The position numbers and the translations under genes are program-made. Shown here one piece after another: positions 8,820 through 17,655 of a stretch of DNA of 64,000 nt (position 1 is its first letter; each line of letters opens with the position of its first letter). The notes below the pieces were generated by a model that ran no database searches, had not been told where the DNA came from, and was given only the letters and a program-made list of their open reading frames with translations. The DNA comes from Cytophagales bacterium (lineage in GTDB: Bacteria; Bacteroidota; Bacteroidia; Cytophagales; Spirosomataceae), in assembly GCA_004292855.1 (NCBI GenBank), contig RDXN01000037.1, forward strand, positions 60,957 through 124,956, written 5' to 3'.

Positions 8820-9938
8820 ATGTCAAATACCCTAAAATTCAGTCCGGCAAGTCGTTCATCGTTTTATACTACCGTTCGCCAACGGGTCGATGCTTACTTC
8901 ACCGAACAAAACCTCTCGCCCTATGCCAACGCGGCTATGTGGGGTAAAGCCTTGTTCTTCCTGATCGGTTATTTCCTGCTATACGGCTTGATTTTATCGA
9001 ACCAGTTTGATAGCTGGACGATGCTTGGCCTTGCTATGGTGTTGGGCGTTTTTGCAGCCTGTATTGGGTTCAATGTCTCGCATGACGGCCTGCATGGAGC
9101 CTTCTCGGCCAAACCGTGGGTGAACCGGCTCATGGGCAACACATTTTACCTGTTGGGAGCTAATCCGTACGTCTGGAAAATCACGCACAACGTGGTTCAC
9201 CACACCTATACCAACATTCCCGGCCACGACGAAGACATTGAAGTGGCCCCCGGTCTGGTTCGGCTCAGCCCTGAAGATGCCCTCCGCCCCTGGCACCGGT
9301 TTCAGCACCTGTATACCATTCCGCTGTATGGCCTGGCGTCGCTGTCGTGGGTACTTCGGAAAGACTACCTGAAGTTTTTTAAACAGCAGATTGGGCACTA
9401 CAAAACCACCAACCACCCCCGGCAGGAGTACATAAACCTGTTTTTGGGCAAGTTCCTGTACTACATCGGATTTCTGGTGTTGCCCTATATTCTGCTCGAC
9501 TTGACCTGGTGGCAACTTTTGCTTGGGTTTGTGGCTATGCACCTGGCCGAGGGCGTAGTGCTGGGTCTTGTATTTCAGTTGGCCCACGTGGTCGAGGGTA
9601 CGGCCTTCCCACTGCCTCCTGAGTCGGGCACGATGGAAGACGCCTGGGCGATTCACCAGATGCGGACAACGGCCAATTTTGCTCCCCAAAGTGCGTTTGC
9701 AGCCTTCTTTTGCGGGGGCCTGAACCGCCAAATTGAACACCATCTGTTCCCGAAGGTGTGCCACATTCACTACCCGGCCCTAACGGCGATTGTCCGCGAT
9801 ACTGCCGAAGAGTTTGGGGTGCCATACCTTGAGAACCAAAGCTTTGGCGACGCCCTGTACTCGCACTACCGAATTCTGCAGGCGATGGGTCGGCCCGATG
9901 CGGTGGTACAACCACTACAGCCGGAATTGACCGTTTAG
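8820..9938 (+). CDS. Membrane fatty acid desaturase
   Basis: Diiron membrane desaturase that inserts a double bond into acyl chains. The ATG at 8820 gives 372 residues (a TTG directly before it extends the frame by one codon). Three histidine boxes are clear: HDGLH at 87-91, HNVVHH at 123-128 and QIEHH at 304-308, the last with Gln as first residue, as in front-end/linoleoyl-CoA-type and DesA3-like enzymes. Four membrane segments flank the boxes. There is no fused cytochrome b5 domain, so an external electron donor is expected. It is a likely membrane-fluidity enzyme. Confidence 0.9.
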   Translation: MSNTLKFSPASRSSFYTTVRQRVDAYFTEQNLSPYANAAMWGKALFFLIGYFLLYGLILSNQFDSWTMLGLAMVLGVFAACIGFNVSHDGLHGAFSAKPWVNRLMGNTFYLLGANPYVWKITHNVVHHTYTNIPGHDEDIEVAPGLVRLSPEDALRPWHRFQHLYTIPLYGLASLSWVLRKDYLKFFKQQIGHYKTTNHPRQEYINLFLGKFLYYIGFLVLPYILLDLTWWQLLLGFVAMHLAEGVVLGLVFQLAHVVEGTAFPLPPESGTMEDAWAIHQMRTTANFAPQSAFAAFFCGGLNRQIEHHLFPKVCHIHYPALTAIVRDTAEEFGVPYLENQSFGDALYSHYRILQAMGRPDAVVQPLQPELTV

Positions 9939-10033
9939 CGAGCAGAGTGGCCGGATGAGGCATCCTATGTTCGTCAAAAACCATTCCCGCGTATCCGGCG
10001 TTACAGCCTGTGAACGCAAAACCCAGACTACCG

Positions 10034-10888
10034 ATGAAAATCGTTTTCGTTTCCCTGCTTTCGATTATCCTGTCGGTGTTGGTACCCAACAAGCCACAGC
10101 CCGAAACCACCACGATCCCGGTCTGCCATGGCGACGTAACCGACATGGCCGACTTTGCCAGTAATCCGGCTTTCGTAGCCAAACACGCCGAGTCTCTTCC
10201 ATTCGTGTATCAGGGCACGGGCGAAACCATTAAGTTCGACGCGCCCGATGGCAAAGCCGCCAGTGGATTTTTGCTTAAAGCCAAGAAGCCCTCCAACAAA
10301 TGGCTGCTCGTGTACCAGGAGTGGTGGGGCCTTAACGATTATGTGAAGCAGGAGGCCCAGCGGTTCTATGGCGATCTCTCGAACGTAAATGTACTGGCCG
10401 TCGATATGTACGATGGTGTGGTAGCCACCAAGCGCGAAGATGCCGCCAAGCTCATGCAGGGAGCCGACAAGGCCCGGTTAGCCAGCATTATGAAAGGGGC
10501 CATCGCGTACGCGGGTCCTAAAGCAGAGATCGCCAGCGTGGGCTGGTGCTTTGGCGGGAGCCTGTCGCTCCAGTCGGCTATGTTGGGCGGCAAACAAGCC
10601 AAAGGCTGTGTGATGTATTACGGCTTCCCTGAAATGGATGTTGAGAAACTTAAGACCCTCGAAACCGACGTGTTGGGCTTGTTTGCTTCGCAGGATGGGT
10701 TCATCTCACCGAAAGTGGTGGGGCAATTTGAGGAGAACATGAAAAAGGCGGGCGAGAAAGTTGAAGTCAAGATGTACGAAGCCGACCACGCTTTTGCCAA
10801 CCCCAGCAACCCTAAATACGACAAAGTTGCCACCGAAGATGCCTACAAACGCGCGTTAGGCTATTTGAAAAACCGCTTGGGCGTGTAG
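10034..10888 (+). CDS. Dienelactone hydrolase-family protein with signal peptide
   Basis: Alpha/beta-hydrolase of the dienelactone hydrolase family, 284 residues from the ATG at 10034; an earlier in-frame ATG at 10010 would spoil the signal peptide (KIVFVSLLSIILSVLV). The catalytic triad is visible: Cys172 in GWCFGG, Asp221 in SQDG and His252 in EADHAF, with the family's EWWGLN block. Cytosolic relatives cleave dienelactone in chlorocatechol breakdown; exported versions such as this have unknown substrates. It stands alone, 95 bases after the desaturase stop. Confidence 0.88.
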   Translation: MKIVFVSLLSIILSVLVPNKPQPETTTIPVCHGDVTDMADFASNPAFVAKHAESLPFVYQGTGETIKFDAPDGKAASGFLLKAKKPSNKWLLVYQEWWGLNDYVKQEAQRFYGDLSNVNVLAVDMYDGVVATKREDAAKLMQGADKARLASIMKGAIAYAGPKAEIASVGWCFGGSLSLQSAMLGGKQAKGCVMYYGFPEMDVEKLKTLETDVLGLFASQDGFISPKVVGQFEENMKKAGEKVEVKMYEADHAFANPSNPKYDKVATEDAYKRALGYLKNRLGV

Positions 10889-10948
10889 GGGTTAAACCTT
10901 CCACCACTGTCATTGTCTAAAGCAAAATCGTCTTAAACCGTATTCGCT

Positions 10949-11242
10949 ATGAAAGCTAGTTCGATTAAACAATTGCTGATGGCTCTGATGCTGGGGCTTG
11001 TGTTTATGAGCTGTGGACCAAGGTATTACCGCTACGGCTACAATGACCGGCCTTATGGCTATTACCGACCAGCACCACGCGTTATTGTAGTGGCACCCCC
11101 GCGCGTTTATCACCGGAATCAGTACCGTTATCGACCCACTCCTCCGGCTTATGGTCGGCGGTATAACCAGCCGCAGGGCAACGCCTATGGTCGTCGGAAC
11201 GAGGGGAATGGGCGAAGCCGGGGCAACGGACGATATCGCTGA
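10949..11242 (+). CDS. Small Tyr/Arg/Gly-rich putative lipoprotein
   Basis: Unrecognised 97-residue protein. Residues 1-23 form a lipoprotein signal ending in the lipobox-like LVFMSC. The rest is strongly basic and low in complexity: YYRYGYNDRPYGYYRP followed by Pro/Tyr-rich and then Arg/Gly/Asn-rich segments (GNGRSRGNGRYR). Such composition fits a disordered envelope protein that could bind polyanions, but that is inference. It is followed closely by a terminator. Confidence 0.7.
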   Translation: MKASSIKQLLMALMLGLVFMSCGPRYYRYGYNDRPYGYYRPAPRVIVVAPPRVYHRNQYRYRPTPPAYGRRYNQPQGNAYGRRNEGNGRSRGNGRYR

Positions 11243-11269
11243 TTAGCACATTATTTATGCTGTTTTATG

Positions 11270-11300
11270 CTAACGCACAACTCCATCGGTTGTGCGTTAG
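11270..11300 (+). terminator. Rho-independent-type terminator after the small lipoprotein gene
   Basis: Perfect 11-bp stem CTAACGCACAA (11270-11280) with TTGTGCGTTAG (11290-11300), 9-base loop, followed by TTGTTT. It ends only 11 bases before the next ATG at 11312, leaving almost no room for a separate promoter; read-through may control the downstream gene. Confidence 0.75.
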
Positions 11301-11311
11301 TTGTTTAGAAT

Positions 11312-13321
11312 ATGCAGTCAATTCTACAATCGGTTCGCTATTTCCTGTTTGGTCATCATTTCTCCGATGGACTGCGGACTACGGTGGCTGTTTTGTTGCC
11401 AGCTCTGTTCTTTTTCCGGGTCATGAACCAACCCGAATGGGGCATCATGGTCGGATTGGGGGCACTATCGGCGAGTATCACCGACGCACCCGGCCCGCTT
11501 GTTCACAAACGAAATGGCATGTTAGCCTGCTGTGGGGTCATTTTCGTGACGGCTCTGTTGACTGGGTACGCCCGCCTGAATCCGTGGACACTGGGACTGG
11601 AAATCGGCGTATTGAGCTTTATCTACGCCCTGTTCAACGTGTACGGGGCGCGGGCGGCTGCCGTGGGGTCGGCGGGAATGCTCGTGATGATTTTGCTGAT
11701 GGAACGACCCTCGGCTCCGGCAGCTTTCTGGCAAGTACCAACCCTGATTCTGGCGGGAGGTCTTTGGTACACGGCCATTAGCTTGACCTTCAGGCAGTTT
11801 CGACCCTACCGGCAGGCCCAGCAGGCCCTAGCCGAGTGCGTGCATGAGATTGCCGAATTCCTGCGTATCAAAGCCGATTTCTACGATGGCCGCACAAACC
11901 TCGACGACGATTACCGACGACTGGTGACCCAACACGTACGCGTAAGTGAGCGGCAGGACGTGGTGCGTGAGTTGTTGTTCAAGAGCCGCCGAATGGTGGA
12001 GGAAACCACCACCGAGGGCCGCGCCCTGTTGTTGACCTTCGCCGATGTGGTCGATCTGTACGAGCACATTTCGGCTATGTATTACGATTACCAATCACTT
12101 CGGAATCGGTTTGGGCAAACGGGCCTGCTCAGCGAAATCGCCCTCCTGATTCGACAACAGGTAGATGTGCTCGACAGGGTAGGGCTGGCCCTGGGCGAAA
12201 ACCGAACCGACGTAACGCCCATCGACCTCGGCAATGAACTCCATCAGCTCCGCACCCGAATCGACGCGCTCCCGCCCGACGGGCAACAGGGTAACCCACT
12301 CATTCTGAAGCGAATTCTGGTCAACCTGCGGCAACTGGGCGAACGCATCAATGGTCTCAGGCGCGAACCTGCCAACGAGCAACACCCTACCCAAACCCCC
12401 GCGCCGGTCTCGTTCGATTACACCCGGTTCGTCACGCATCAGCCTATCCGGCTAAGCCAACTACGCGACAACCTGAGCCTTAGCTCAACTACGTTCCGCT
12501 ACGCGTTACGGATGACCATCGCCTGTCTGGTGGGGTATTTGATCGCCAGTTTCTGGAGCAGCGGGCAACACAGTTATTGGATTCTGCTCACGATTACGGT
12601 GATTCTGAAACCGGCTTTCGCCCTCACGCGCCAACGCAACCGCGACCGACTCATGGGTACACTGGCGGGTGGTCTGCTGGGCGTGGTGTTGCTGCTCACA
12701 GTGACGAACACAACGGCCCTCTTTGGGTTGATGGTCCTGTTTATGCTGGGCACCTACAGTTTTTTGCGGCTCAACTACGTCACGATGGTATTCTGCGTGA
12801 CGCCTTTTGTGCTAATCCTGCTCAATTTCATGGGGGTGGGCCTGCGCGAAGTGGTTGAGGAGCGCGTTCTCGATACCATCCTTGGGGGCCTGATTGCCCT
12901 GGCAGCAAGCTACGGGCTATTTCCCCGCTGGGAGTCAGAGCAGGTGGTCAAGTATCTCAACGACGTGCTTCAGGCCGATATGGCTTACCTACAAACGCTG
13001 ACCGACATGCTGGCCGGTAAGCCCGTGTCCATCACCGACTATAAACTGAGCCGGAAAAACGTATACGTCCAATCGGCCAACCTGTCGGCGGCTTTCGAGC
13101 GGATGTTGTCGGAACCCCGGAACAAGCAGACGCACCGGGAAGAGCTGCTTCGGTTTGCCGTGTTGAACCACATTTTTGCGTCGAACATCGCCACTATTGT
13201 TACGGGCGTAATGAACGACGAAACGCCCCGCGACGAGCCGTTTCATGCCGAACAACTACAGTTTATCCAAAAGCTCATTGCCGACATGACGCGTATTGTG
13301 GCAAACATTCAGGAGCGTTGA
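11312..13321 (+). CDS. FUSC/YccS-type integral membrane protein
   Basis: A 669-residue inner-membrane protein with two membrane blocks: an N-terminal block (residues about 18-160) and a second block (about 395-530) beginning FRYALRMTIACLVGYLIA, separated by a cytoplasmic helical region. The layout and the HSYWILLTITVILKP segment are typical of the FUSC/YccS/AaeB-like family, linked to efflux of aromatic acids or unknown substrates. Function is not known. The gene starts immediately after a terminator hairpin and ends in its own. Confidence 0.85.
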   Translation: MQSILQSVRYFLFGHHFSDGLRTTVAVLLPALFFFRVMNQPEWGIMVGLGALSASITDAPGPLVHKRNGMLACCGVIFVTALLTGYARLNPWTLGLEIGVLSFIYALFNVYGARAAAVGSAGMLVMILLMERPSAPAAFWQVPTLILAGGLWYTAISLTFRQFRPYRQAQQALAECVHEIAEFLRIKADFYDGRTNLDDDYRRLVTQHVRVSERQDVVRELLFKSRRMVEETTTEGRALLLTFADVVDLYEHISAMYYDYQSLRNRFGQTGLLSEIALLIRQQVDVLDRVGLALGENRTDVTPIDLGNELHQLRTRIDALPPDGQQGNPLILKRILVNLRQLGERINGLRREPANEQHPTQTPAPVSFDYTRFVTHQPIRLSQLRDNLSLSSTTFRYALRMTIACLVGYLIASFWSSGQHSYWILLTITVILKPAFALTRQRNRDRLMGTLAGGLLGVVLLLTVTNTTALFGLMVLFMLGTYSFLRLNYVTMVFCVTPFVLILLNFMGVGLREVVEERVLDTILGGLIALAASYGLFPRWESEQVVKYLNDVLQADMAYLQTLTDMLAGKPVSITDYKLSRKNVYVQSANLSAAFERMLSEPRNKQTHREELLRFAVLNHIFASNIATIVTGVMNDETPRDEPFHAEQLQFIQKLIADMTRIVANIQER

Positions 13322-13337
13322 TTGGTCTTCCACAAAA

Positions 13338-13365
13338 AAACCCGGCAGTAGTACCACCGGGGTTT
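13338..13365 (+). terminator. Terminator hairpin after the FUSC-type gene
   Basis: AAACCCGG (13338-13345) pairs with CCGGGGTTT (13357-13365) with one bulged G, 11-base loop, ending in TTT. It lies 17 bases after the stop codon. Confidence 0.6.
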
Positions 13366-13599
13366 CCTTCAACATATTCTCTCTAAAAATCTCCAAATCC
13401 CTCTTGTATGTGGTTGGCCAACATGGCCTTATTTTTTCGATTTGTCTTTAGACTGGCAAGTTTTCAAAAAGCAACGCACGTCAATGTATTAATTTTTAAA
13501 CGGTACTGACTAACCCTGTTCACATACATAGATCTGGTATTGGCATACATAGTTAGTGTACTCGCCCCAACCCTATTGACTTCGGAGATACCATCCGCC

Positions 13600-13607
13600 T
13601 ATATTTG
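13600..13607 (+). promoter_or_regulatory. Probable Bacteroidota promoter of the LytTR gene
   Basis: TATATTTG matches the known Bacteroidota -7 element TAnnTTTG, with TATTG about 21 bases upstream as a -33 candidate. It lies in the AT-rich gap 13322-13672, the only stretch over 300 bases without a gene. Apart from this box and the terminator at 13338, I see nothing in that gap. Predicted start is near 13612, giving a leader of about 60 bases. Confidence 0.5.
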
Positions 13608-13672
13608 ATCTATAGTCAACCAGATTACTAGTTTAAATATCGGTCGCTTTTCGGAATTTACCTCTTTCTACG

Positions 13673-14056
13673 ATGAACTCTTTACTCAATGGTAGTTTGG
13701 CCGCTGTACAGGTCCCAAAGCAAGTAGCCGTTTTGCGCGTACATGACCCCTTGACGCGCTGGCGCACCCGGCCTATTCACGAGTTGGTCATGATCCGGGG
13801 AGCCAGGGGGTATAGCTGGCTATATTGGCGCGATGGAAGCAAACAATTGATGGCGTATACGCTCAAACATTACGAGTCGATACTCCCCGCGAATCAGTAC
13901 GTCCGGGTGCATCAGAACTGCGTGGTCAATCAGGCATTTGTCCAGAAAATTCAGCTAACGCACCGGGGGCCGCAACTCAGTTTATCATCGGGCGAAACCA
14001 TCGCCATATCGCGTCGGCGGTGGATGACGGTGAAAGGGGCATTTGGGCAACAATAA
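13673..14056 (+). CDS. Stand-alone LytTR DNA-binding protein
   Basis: A 127-residue protein made almost entirely of a LytTR domain (residues about 20-125), with no receiver domain. LytTR features are visible: the LKHYESILPANQYVRVHQNCVVNQAFVQKI core (quoted in part: YVRVHQNCVVNQAF) and SGETIAISRRRW near the end. It probably binds DNA directly and may be controlled by expression level or by partner proteins. It is encoded 30 bases upstream of a sensor kinase that has its own LytTR response regulator, so this locus makes two LytTR proteins. Confidence 0.85.
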   Translation: MNSLLNGSLAAVQVPKQVAVLRVHDPLTRWRTRPIHELVMIRGARGYSWLYWRDGSKQLMAYTLKHYESILPANQYVRVHQNCVVNQAFVQKIQLTHRGPQLSLSSGETIAISRRRWMTVKGAFGQQ

Positions 14057-14059
14057 ACC

Positions 14060-14067
14060 TATATTTG
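14060..14067 (+). promoter_or_regulatory. Probable promoter box before the TPR histidine kinase gene
   Basis: TATATTTG, an exact TAnnTTTG match, lies 19 bases before the kinase ATG in the 30-base gap after the LytTR gene. It predicts a 15-base leader and separate expression of the kinase and regulator. No good -33 box is seen. Confidence 0.45.
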
Positions 14068-14086
14068 CTTTTCTACACGAACAGAT

Positions 14087-16081
14087 ATGGTCGCGCAGCG
14101 GCTGGTTTTAGGGGTGTTTTTGGGTATAAGTTGGCTTGCTGGGCCATCGTTCATACCTGCCTGTGCCCAAACTAAGTCTCTCACTCGCCCCGACTCGCTC
14201 CAGATCGAGGCCTGGTACACGCGCTGGCAATCGCTCCGCACGGCCCGCCCCGACTCGTCGGAACCATACGCCCGACTGATCGAACGTTGGGGGGCCACGC
14301 ACAAGCACCCGCTTACAGAGGCACGGGGTCTTGTATGCGTAGCCATCGAACGGCGCGACAAAAGCGATTATGCGGGGTCAACTGTCCTGTTTCAACGAGC
14401 ATTGCTGTTGTATGAAACCATAGCGAATGTGGAGGGAATGGCTGCGGCTAATCTGGGTCTGGGCCTGACATACAAACGCATGGCCGACGCGCAAAAAGTC
14501 CGGTCGTTATCGCGGCAGGCCTTGACATTTGGGCAACGGTCGCTCATTCTGAACACGCAAACGGGCAACATATCCAACATAGCTAATTCGCACAATTTAA
14601 TTGGTATCATTCAGCGCGACTTGGGGGCCTTCGATGAAGCCCGTGATGCTTACCGAACCGGGTTGGAGCTGCTCGAAAAAGCACGTATAAACAACATAAC
14701 ACTAGCTACACTCTATGGCAACATGGCGCAGTTGCTTGTTCTGCCCGATAAGCAGTACGATCAGGCCATTGTGTATTTGAACAAAGCACTGGAACTGAAC
14801 CGGGCTGCTAATCGCAAAACCAATCTGGAACACAACCTCCGCAACCTATGTGATGCGTACCGATTGAAAAAGCAGTTCACACAAGCCGAACAGTATGGCG
14901 AAGAGGCTCTGCGCTACTCGTACGAACTCAAAGACCCGCATCGGCTATTCAACACGCTCAGTGTGGTATACAAAGCGTACCGGGATGCCGGGCACTTCGA
15001 GAAAGCTCTTACGTATCTGGAACAATACAAAGTGATTGAAGACTCGCTGGGGAGGGCCGACAAAACGCGCGCGATTACCCGTCTACAGGCCGAGTTTGAC
15101 AACAAACGGGCGTTAGAACTGGCCGAGATCGAGGCCCAGAAAGAAGGACAGATTGCGCAGATTCGGGCGGGGTTGGCCCTGCAAAATGCCCGGTCGCTGG
15201 CGCAGGTCGAGGCCGACAAAGCCCGCGACTTGTTGCGTATTCAGACTGGGGCTGATCTGGCTAAAACCCGAAGCATGGCCGAAATTCGGGCGAAGTACGC
15301 GTCGCAGCAGAAAGAAGCGAGTATCCGCCAGTTGGAAGAGAAAAACAACCTGCAACAGAGGCAATTAGCCTGGTTAGGGCTAGGGGCCGGGATGTTTGTG
15401 GTGTTGTCGGGTTTGTTATACTGGCAATATCGGCGCATCGGGCAAAACCGTACCAAAATTCAGCAGCAGGCCGAGCAGTTGCGGCTGTTGATGCGCGAAC
15501 TGCACCACCGCGTAAAAAACAACCTCGCTATCGTGTCGGGTTTGCTCGAGCTGCAATCGAACCGGCTCGCCGACGAGGGAGCCAAACGGGCGTTCCGCGA
15601 AGGGCAACAGCGTGTGGAGGCCATGTCGATTCTGCACCAGCGGCTTTATCAAACCGAAGCCCTGACAACCATCGACATGGGGGCCTACACGACCAGCCTG
15701 ATCGAGTCGCTTATGGGTGCCTATGGCTACACTTCCGAGACCCTGCACGTAAACGTGAGCGCGGGCAAGCAGGAGATCGACGTTGATCTGGCAATCCCGT
15801 TAGGCTTGATTTTGAACGAGTTACTGACAAATGCATTTAAATATGCCCTGCCTCACAGCGAGCATCCGCACTTGTCGGTGAACCTGAGCCAGCAAACGGA
15901 CGGGCTTTCGCTCCGCGTTGCCGACAACGGTCCGGGCCTGAACATATCGGGTTGGCAACGGCCCGGTGGCTCGTTTGGTAAGCGACTTGTGGCGGGGTTA
16001 ACCGACCAAATTGGCGGAATTTTGTCCGTCGAAAACCGAAACGGAACCGAGTTTTTGATTAAAGTACCCGTTGTTGGGTGA
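14087..16081 (+). CDS. TPR sensor histidine kinase (HisKA_2 type)
   Basis: A 664-residue sensor with, in order: a signal sequence (1-27), periplasmic tetratricopeptide repeats (about 55-330), a charged coiled-coil of repeating alanine-rich helices (about 340-425), one membrane helix (about 427-446, LGLGAGMFVVLSGLLYW), and a cytoplasmic kinase core. The phosphoacceptor is His473 in ELHHRVKNNLAIVSGLLELQ, the HisKA_2/HWE-like signature, followed by an HATPase domain with NELLTNAFKYA and DNGPGL. The next gene is its response regulator, whose ATG shares one base with this stop codon, so translation is coupled. The input signal is unknown. Confidence 0.93.
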   Translation: MVAQRLVLGVFLGISWLAGPSFIPACAQTKSLTRPDSLQIEAWYTRWQSLRTARPDSSEPYARLIERWGATHKHPLTEARGLVCVAIERRDKSDYAGSTVLFQRALLLYETIANVEGMAAANLGLGLTYKRMADAQKVRSLSRQALTFGQRSLILNTQTGNISNIANSHNLIGIIQRDLGAFDEARDAYRTGLELLEKARINNITLATLYGNMAQLLVLPDKQYDQAIVYLNKALELNRAANRKTNLEHNLRNLCDAYRLKKQFTQAEQYGEEALRYSYELKDPHRLFNTLSVVYKAYRDAGHFEKALTYLEQYKVIEDSLGRADKTRAITRLQAEFDNKRALELAEIEAQKEGQIAQIRAGLALQNARSLAQVEADKARDLLRIQTGADLAKTRSMAEIRAKYASQQKEASIRQLEEKNNLQQRQLAWLGLGAGMFVVLSGLLYWQYRRIGQNRTKIQQQAEQLRLLMRELHHRVKNNLAIVSGLLELQSNRLADEGAKRAFREGQQRVEAMSILHQRLYQTEALTTIDMGAYTTSLIESLMGAYGYTSETLHVNVSAGKQEIDVDLAIPLGLILNELLTNAFKYALPHSEHPHLSVNLSQQTDGLSLRVADNGPGLNISGWQRPGGSFGKRLVAGLTDQIGGILSVENRNGTEFLIKVPVVG

Positions 16082-16884
16082 TGGTTATGGAAAAGGCAAT
16101 CAACATTCTGGTTGTGGAAGACGAGGCTATTCTGGCAATGGCTCTGTGCGATAGCCTTGAGGCCGAAGGGTACTGTGTGATTGGAATGGCCTCGAATGGG
16201 GTAAAAGCGATTGACCTGTTCCGAAACAATGAGGTTGACTTAGTGTTGTGCGACATCAACATCCGGGGCGATTTCGACGGTATCGAGACCGTCCGGCAAC
16301 TAAGTGCAATTCGGCCTGTACCAGTCATTTATCTGACCGCTTTCTCGGATGGCGACACCGTGGCCCGCGCCCGACAAACTGGCCCGGCGGCCTACATGAC
16401 TAAGCCCCACAACCTGCTTAATTTGCGCATTGCCATCGAATTAGCAATTCACAATTTTGCGCAGCAACACGTACTTACGTCTGTTGGCCTTACTTCGCCG
16501 ATACGTTCGGAAACAGCCACCACTGTCGATGGTAGTCAACGAAACGAATCACTTAATCGCGACACCATCCTGAAAATAGACGATTCGGTTTTCATCAAGC
16601 AGGGATTCCAGTTTGTGAAGATCAATTTGGCCGATATCCTGATTCTGGAAGCCGAAGACAACTACACCTATTTCATTACGCTTACTAAACGATACATCCT
16701 GAGGCTGTCGTTGTCGGCAGCTTTGGAGCGGTTGCAGCATTCTCGTATGGTACGGGTGCATCGTTCGTTTGCGGTCAACGTCCGGCGAGTCGATTCGTTC
16801 GATGAGCAAAGTGTGTCGCTCGACGGGCGCGAGGTGCCGCTAGGTAAAAACTATAAAGACGATTTCATGCGGAGCTTGAAATAG
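16081..16884 (+). CDS. LytTR-type response regulator
   Basis: Cytosolic two-component regulator of 267 residues. The receiver domain (about 6-125) has the acidic pair EDE at 13-15, phosphoacceptor Asp58 in LVLCDINIRGD, Thr in IYLTAF and Lys in TKPHN. The LytTR DNA-binding domain (about 165-266) includes EDNYTYFITLTKRYILR and MVRVHRSFAVNVRRV. I start it at the ATG overlapping the kinase stop (TGATG). Pairing a HisKA_2 kinase with a LytTR output is common in Cytophagales; targets are unknown. Confidence 0.93.
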   Translation: MVMEKAINILVVEDEAILAMALCDSLEAEGYCVIGMASNGVKAIDLFRNNEVDLVLCDINIRGDFDGIETVRQLSAIRPVPVIYLTAFSDGDTVARARQTGPAAYMTKPHNLLNLRIAIELAIHNFAQQHVLTSVGLTSPIRSETATTVDGSQRNESLNRDTILKIDDSVFIKQGFQFVKINLADILILEAEDNYTYFITLTKRYILRLSLSAALERLQHSRMVRVHRSFAVNVRRVDSFDEQSVSLDGREVPLGKNYKDDFMRSLK

Positions 16885-17007
16885 ATATCCGCACGCCACT
16901 CGATACGTCCGTAGTCCATTTGTCTTATTTTTGCCCCTGATTTAAAATGCTGACGCAAATAAGACCGCATCGGCGGACCGACAAAATTTTGCGTCTCTAC
17001 ACAAGAC

Positions 17008-17556
17008 ATGCCCGCAATCACCGCCGAACTCAAACGTGCCCTCGTGCATCTGCCCGAATCTGAAAAAGACAAACTGTTGCTCAAACTCGTAGGCAAAGAC
17101 GCTATGCTGGTTGAGCGGCTGGAGTTCGAGCTAATCGAACATGGGCAAACTGTCGACGAACGACGGATGACCATCCGGGAATTCATCGACCGCACAGCTC
17201 GGCTAAAACAAGATTCGGCAGGGTGGATTATGATGGATATGCGGACCATCAGCGGCTACATTACCCGCCACCTGAAAGTGACAAAAGACAAATACGGCGA
17301 AGTTGAACTAGGGTTGTACATGCTCAATAGTTTTTTTGAAGAACAACCCGACAAGCTCCGAACCTACAACACGCGCACTGATAAATGCGCTCAATACATC
17401 GCCAAACGCGCCGACCAGGTTCTTAAAAAGATGCTCAAACTCGATGCTGATTATCACATTGAGTTTATGGACGACATGAACTTGCTCTTGGGACGCCTAT
17501 ACGAAAACTGCCCGGCGCATTACGCCAGGCAGCTTGGTATTCCGAAGAATCTGTAA
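17008..17556 (+). CDS. Conserved-looking hypothetical protein
   Basis: I do not recognise this 182-residue protein. It is helical and charged, without signal peptide or membrane segment, starting MPAITAELKRALVHLPESEK; a Tyr-containing C-terminal half (YHIEFMDDMNLLLGRLYENC) follows. The leader contains an 8-bp inverted repeat (GACGCAAA at 16952, TTTGCGTC at 16988) and a TATTTTTG box at 16926. It is convergent with pdhA; a long perfect hairpin lies between the two stop codons. Confidence 0.7.
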   Translation: MPAITAELKRALVHLPESEKDKLLLKLVGKDAMLVERLEFELIEHGQTVDERRMTIREFIDRTARLKQDSAGWIMMDMRTISGYITRHLKVTKDKYGEVELGLYMLNSFFEEQPDKLRTYNTRTDKCAQYIAKRADQVLKKMLKLDADYHIEFMDDMNLLLGRLYENCPAHYARQLGIPKNL

Positions 17557-17563
17557 CGCGGTT

Positions 17564-17654
17564 TTTTGTCATCCCGAAGAATGAGGGATCTACTTCCCTC
17601 ACCCTCAACTTGAAAGTCGACGAAGTAGATCCCTCATTCTTCGGGATGACAAAA
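17564..17654. repeat. Long perfect hairpin (GTCATCCCGA family, copy 1)
   Basis: Arms 17564-17596 and 17622-17654 are perfect 33-base reverse complements around a 25-base loop. Arm core: GTCATCCCGAAGAATGAGGG. A second family member lies at 49403-49499 with three paired differences. It fills the gap between the convergent hypothetical gene and pdhA and ends one base before the pdhA stop codon. The T-run is on the 5' side of the stem for both directions, so it is not a classical intrinsic terminator. Confidence 0.85.
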
Positions 17655-17655
17655 C

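Noticed and set aside
8994..9770. 258-codon minus-strand frame opposite the desaturase gene
   Set aside because: Mirror of the desaturase histidine-box coding sequence with no protein features of its own.
17564..17654. Intrinsic terminator for the hypothetical gene and pdhA
   Set aside because: The T-run is on the 5' side and paired in the stem; no U-tract follows the hairpin in either direction.
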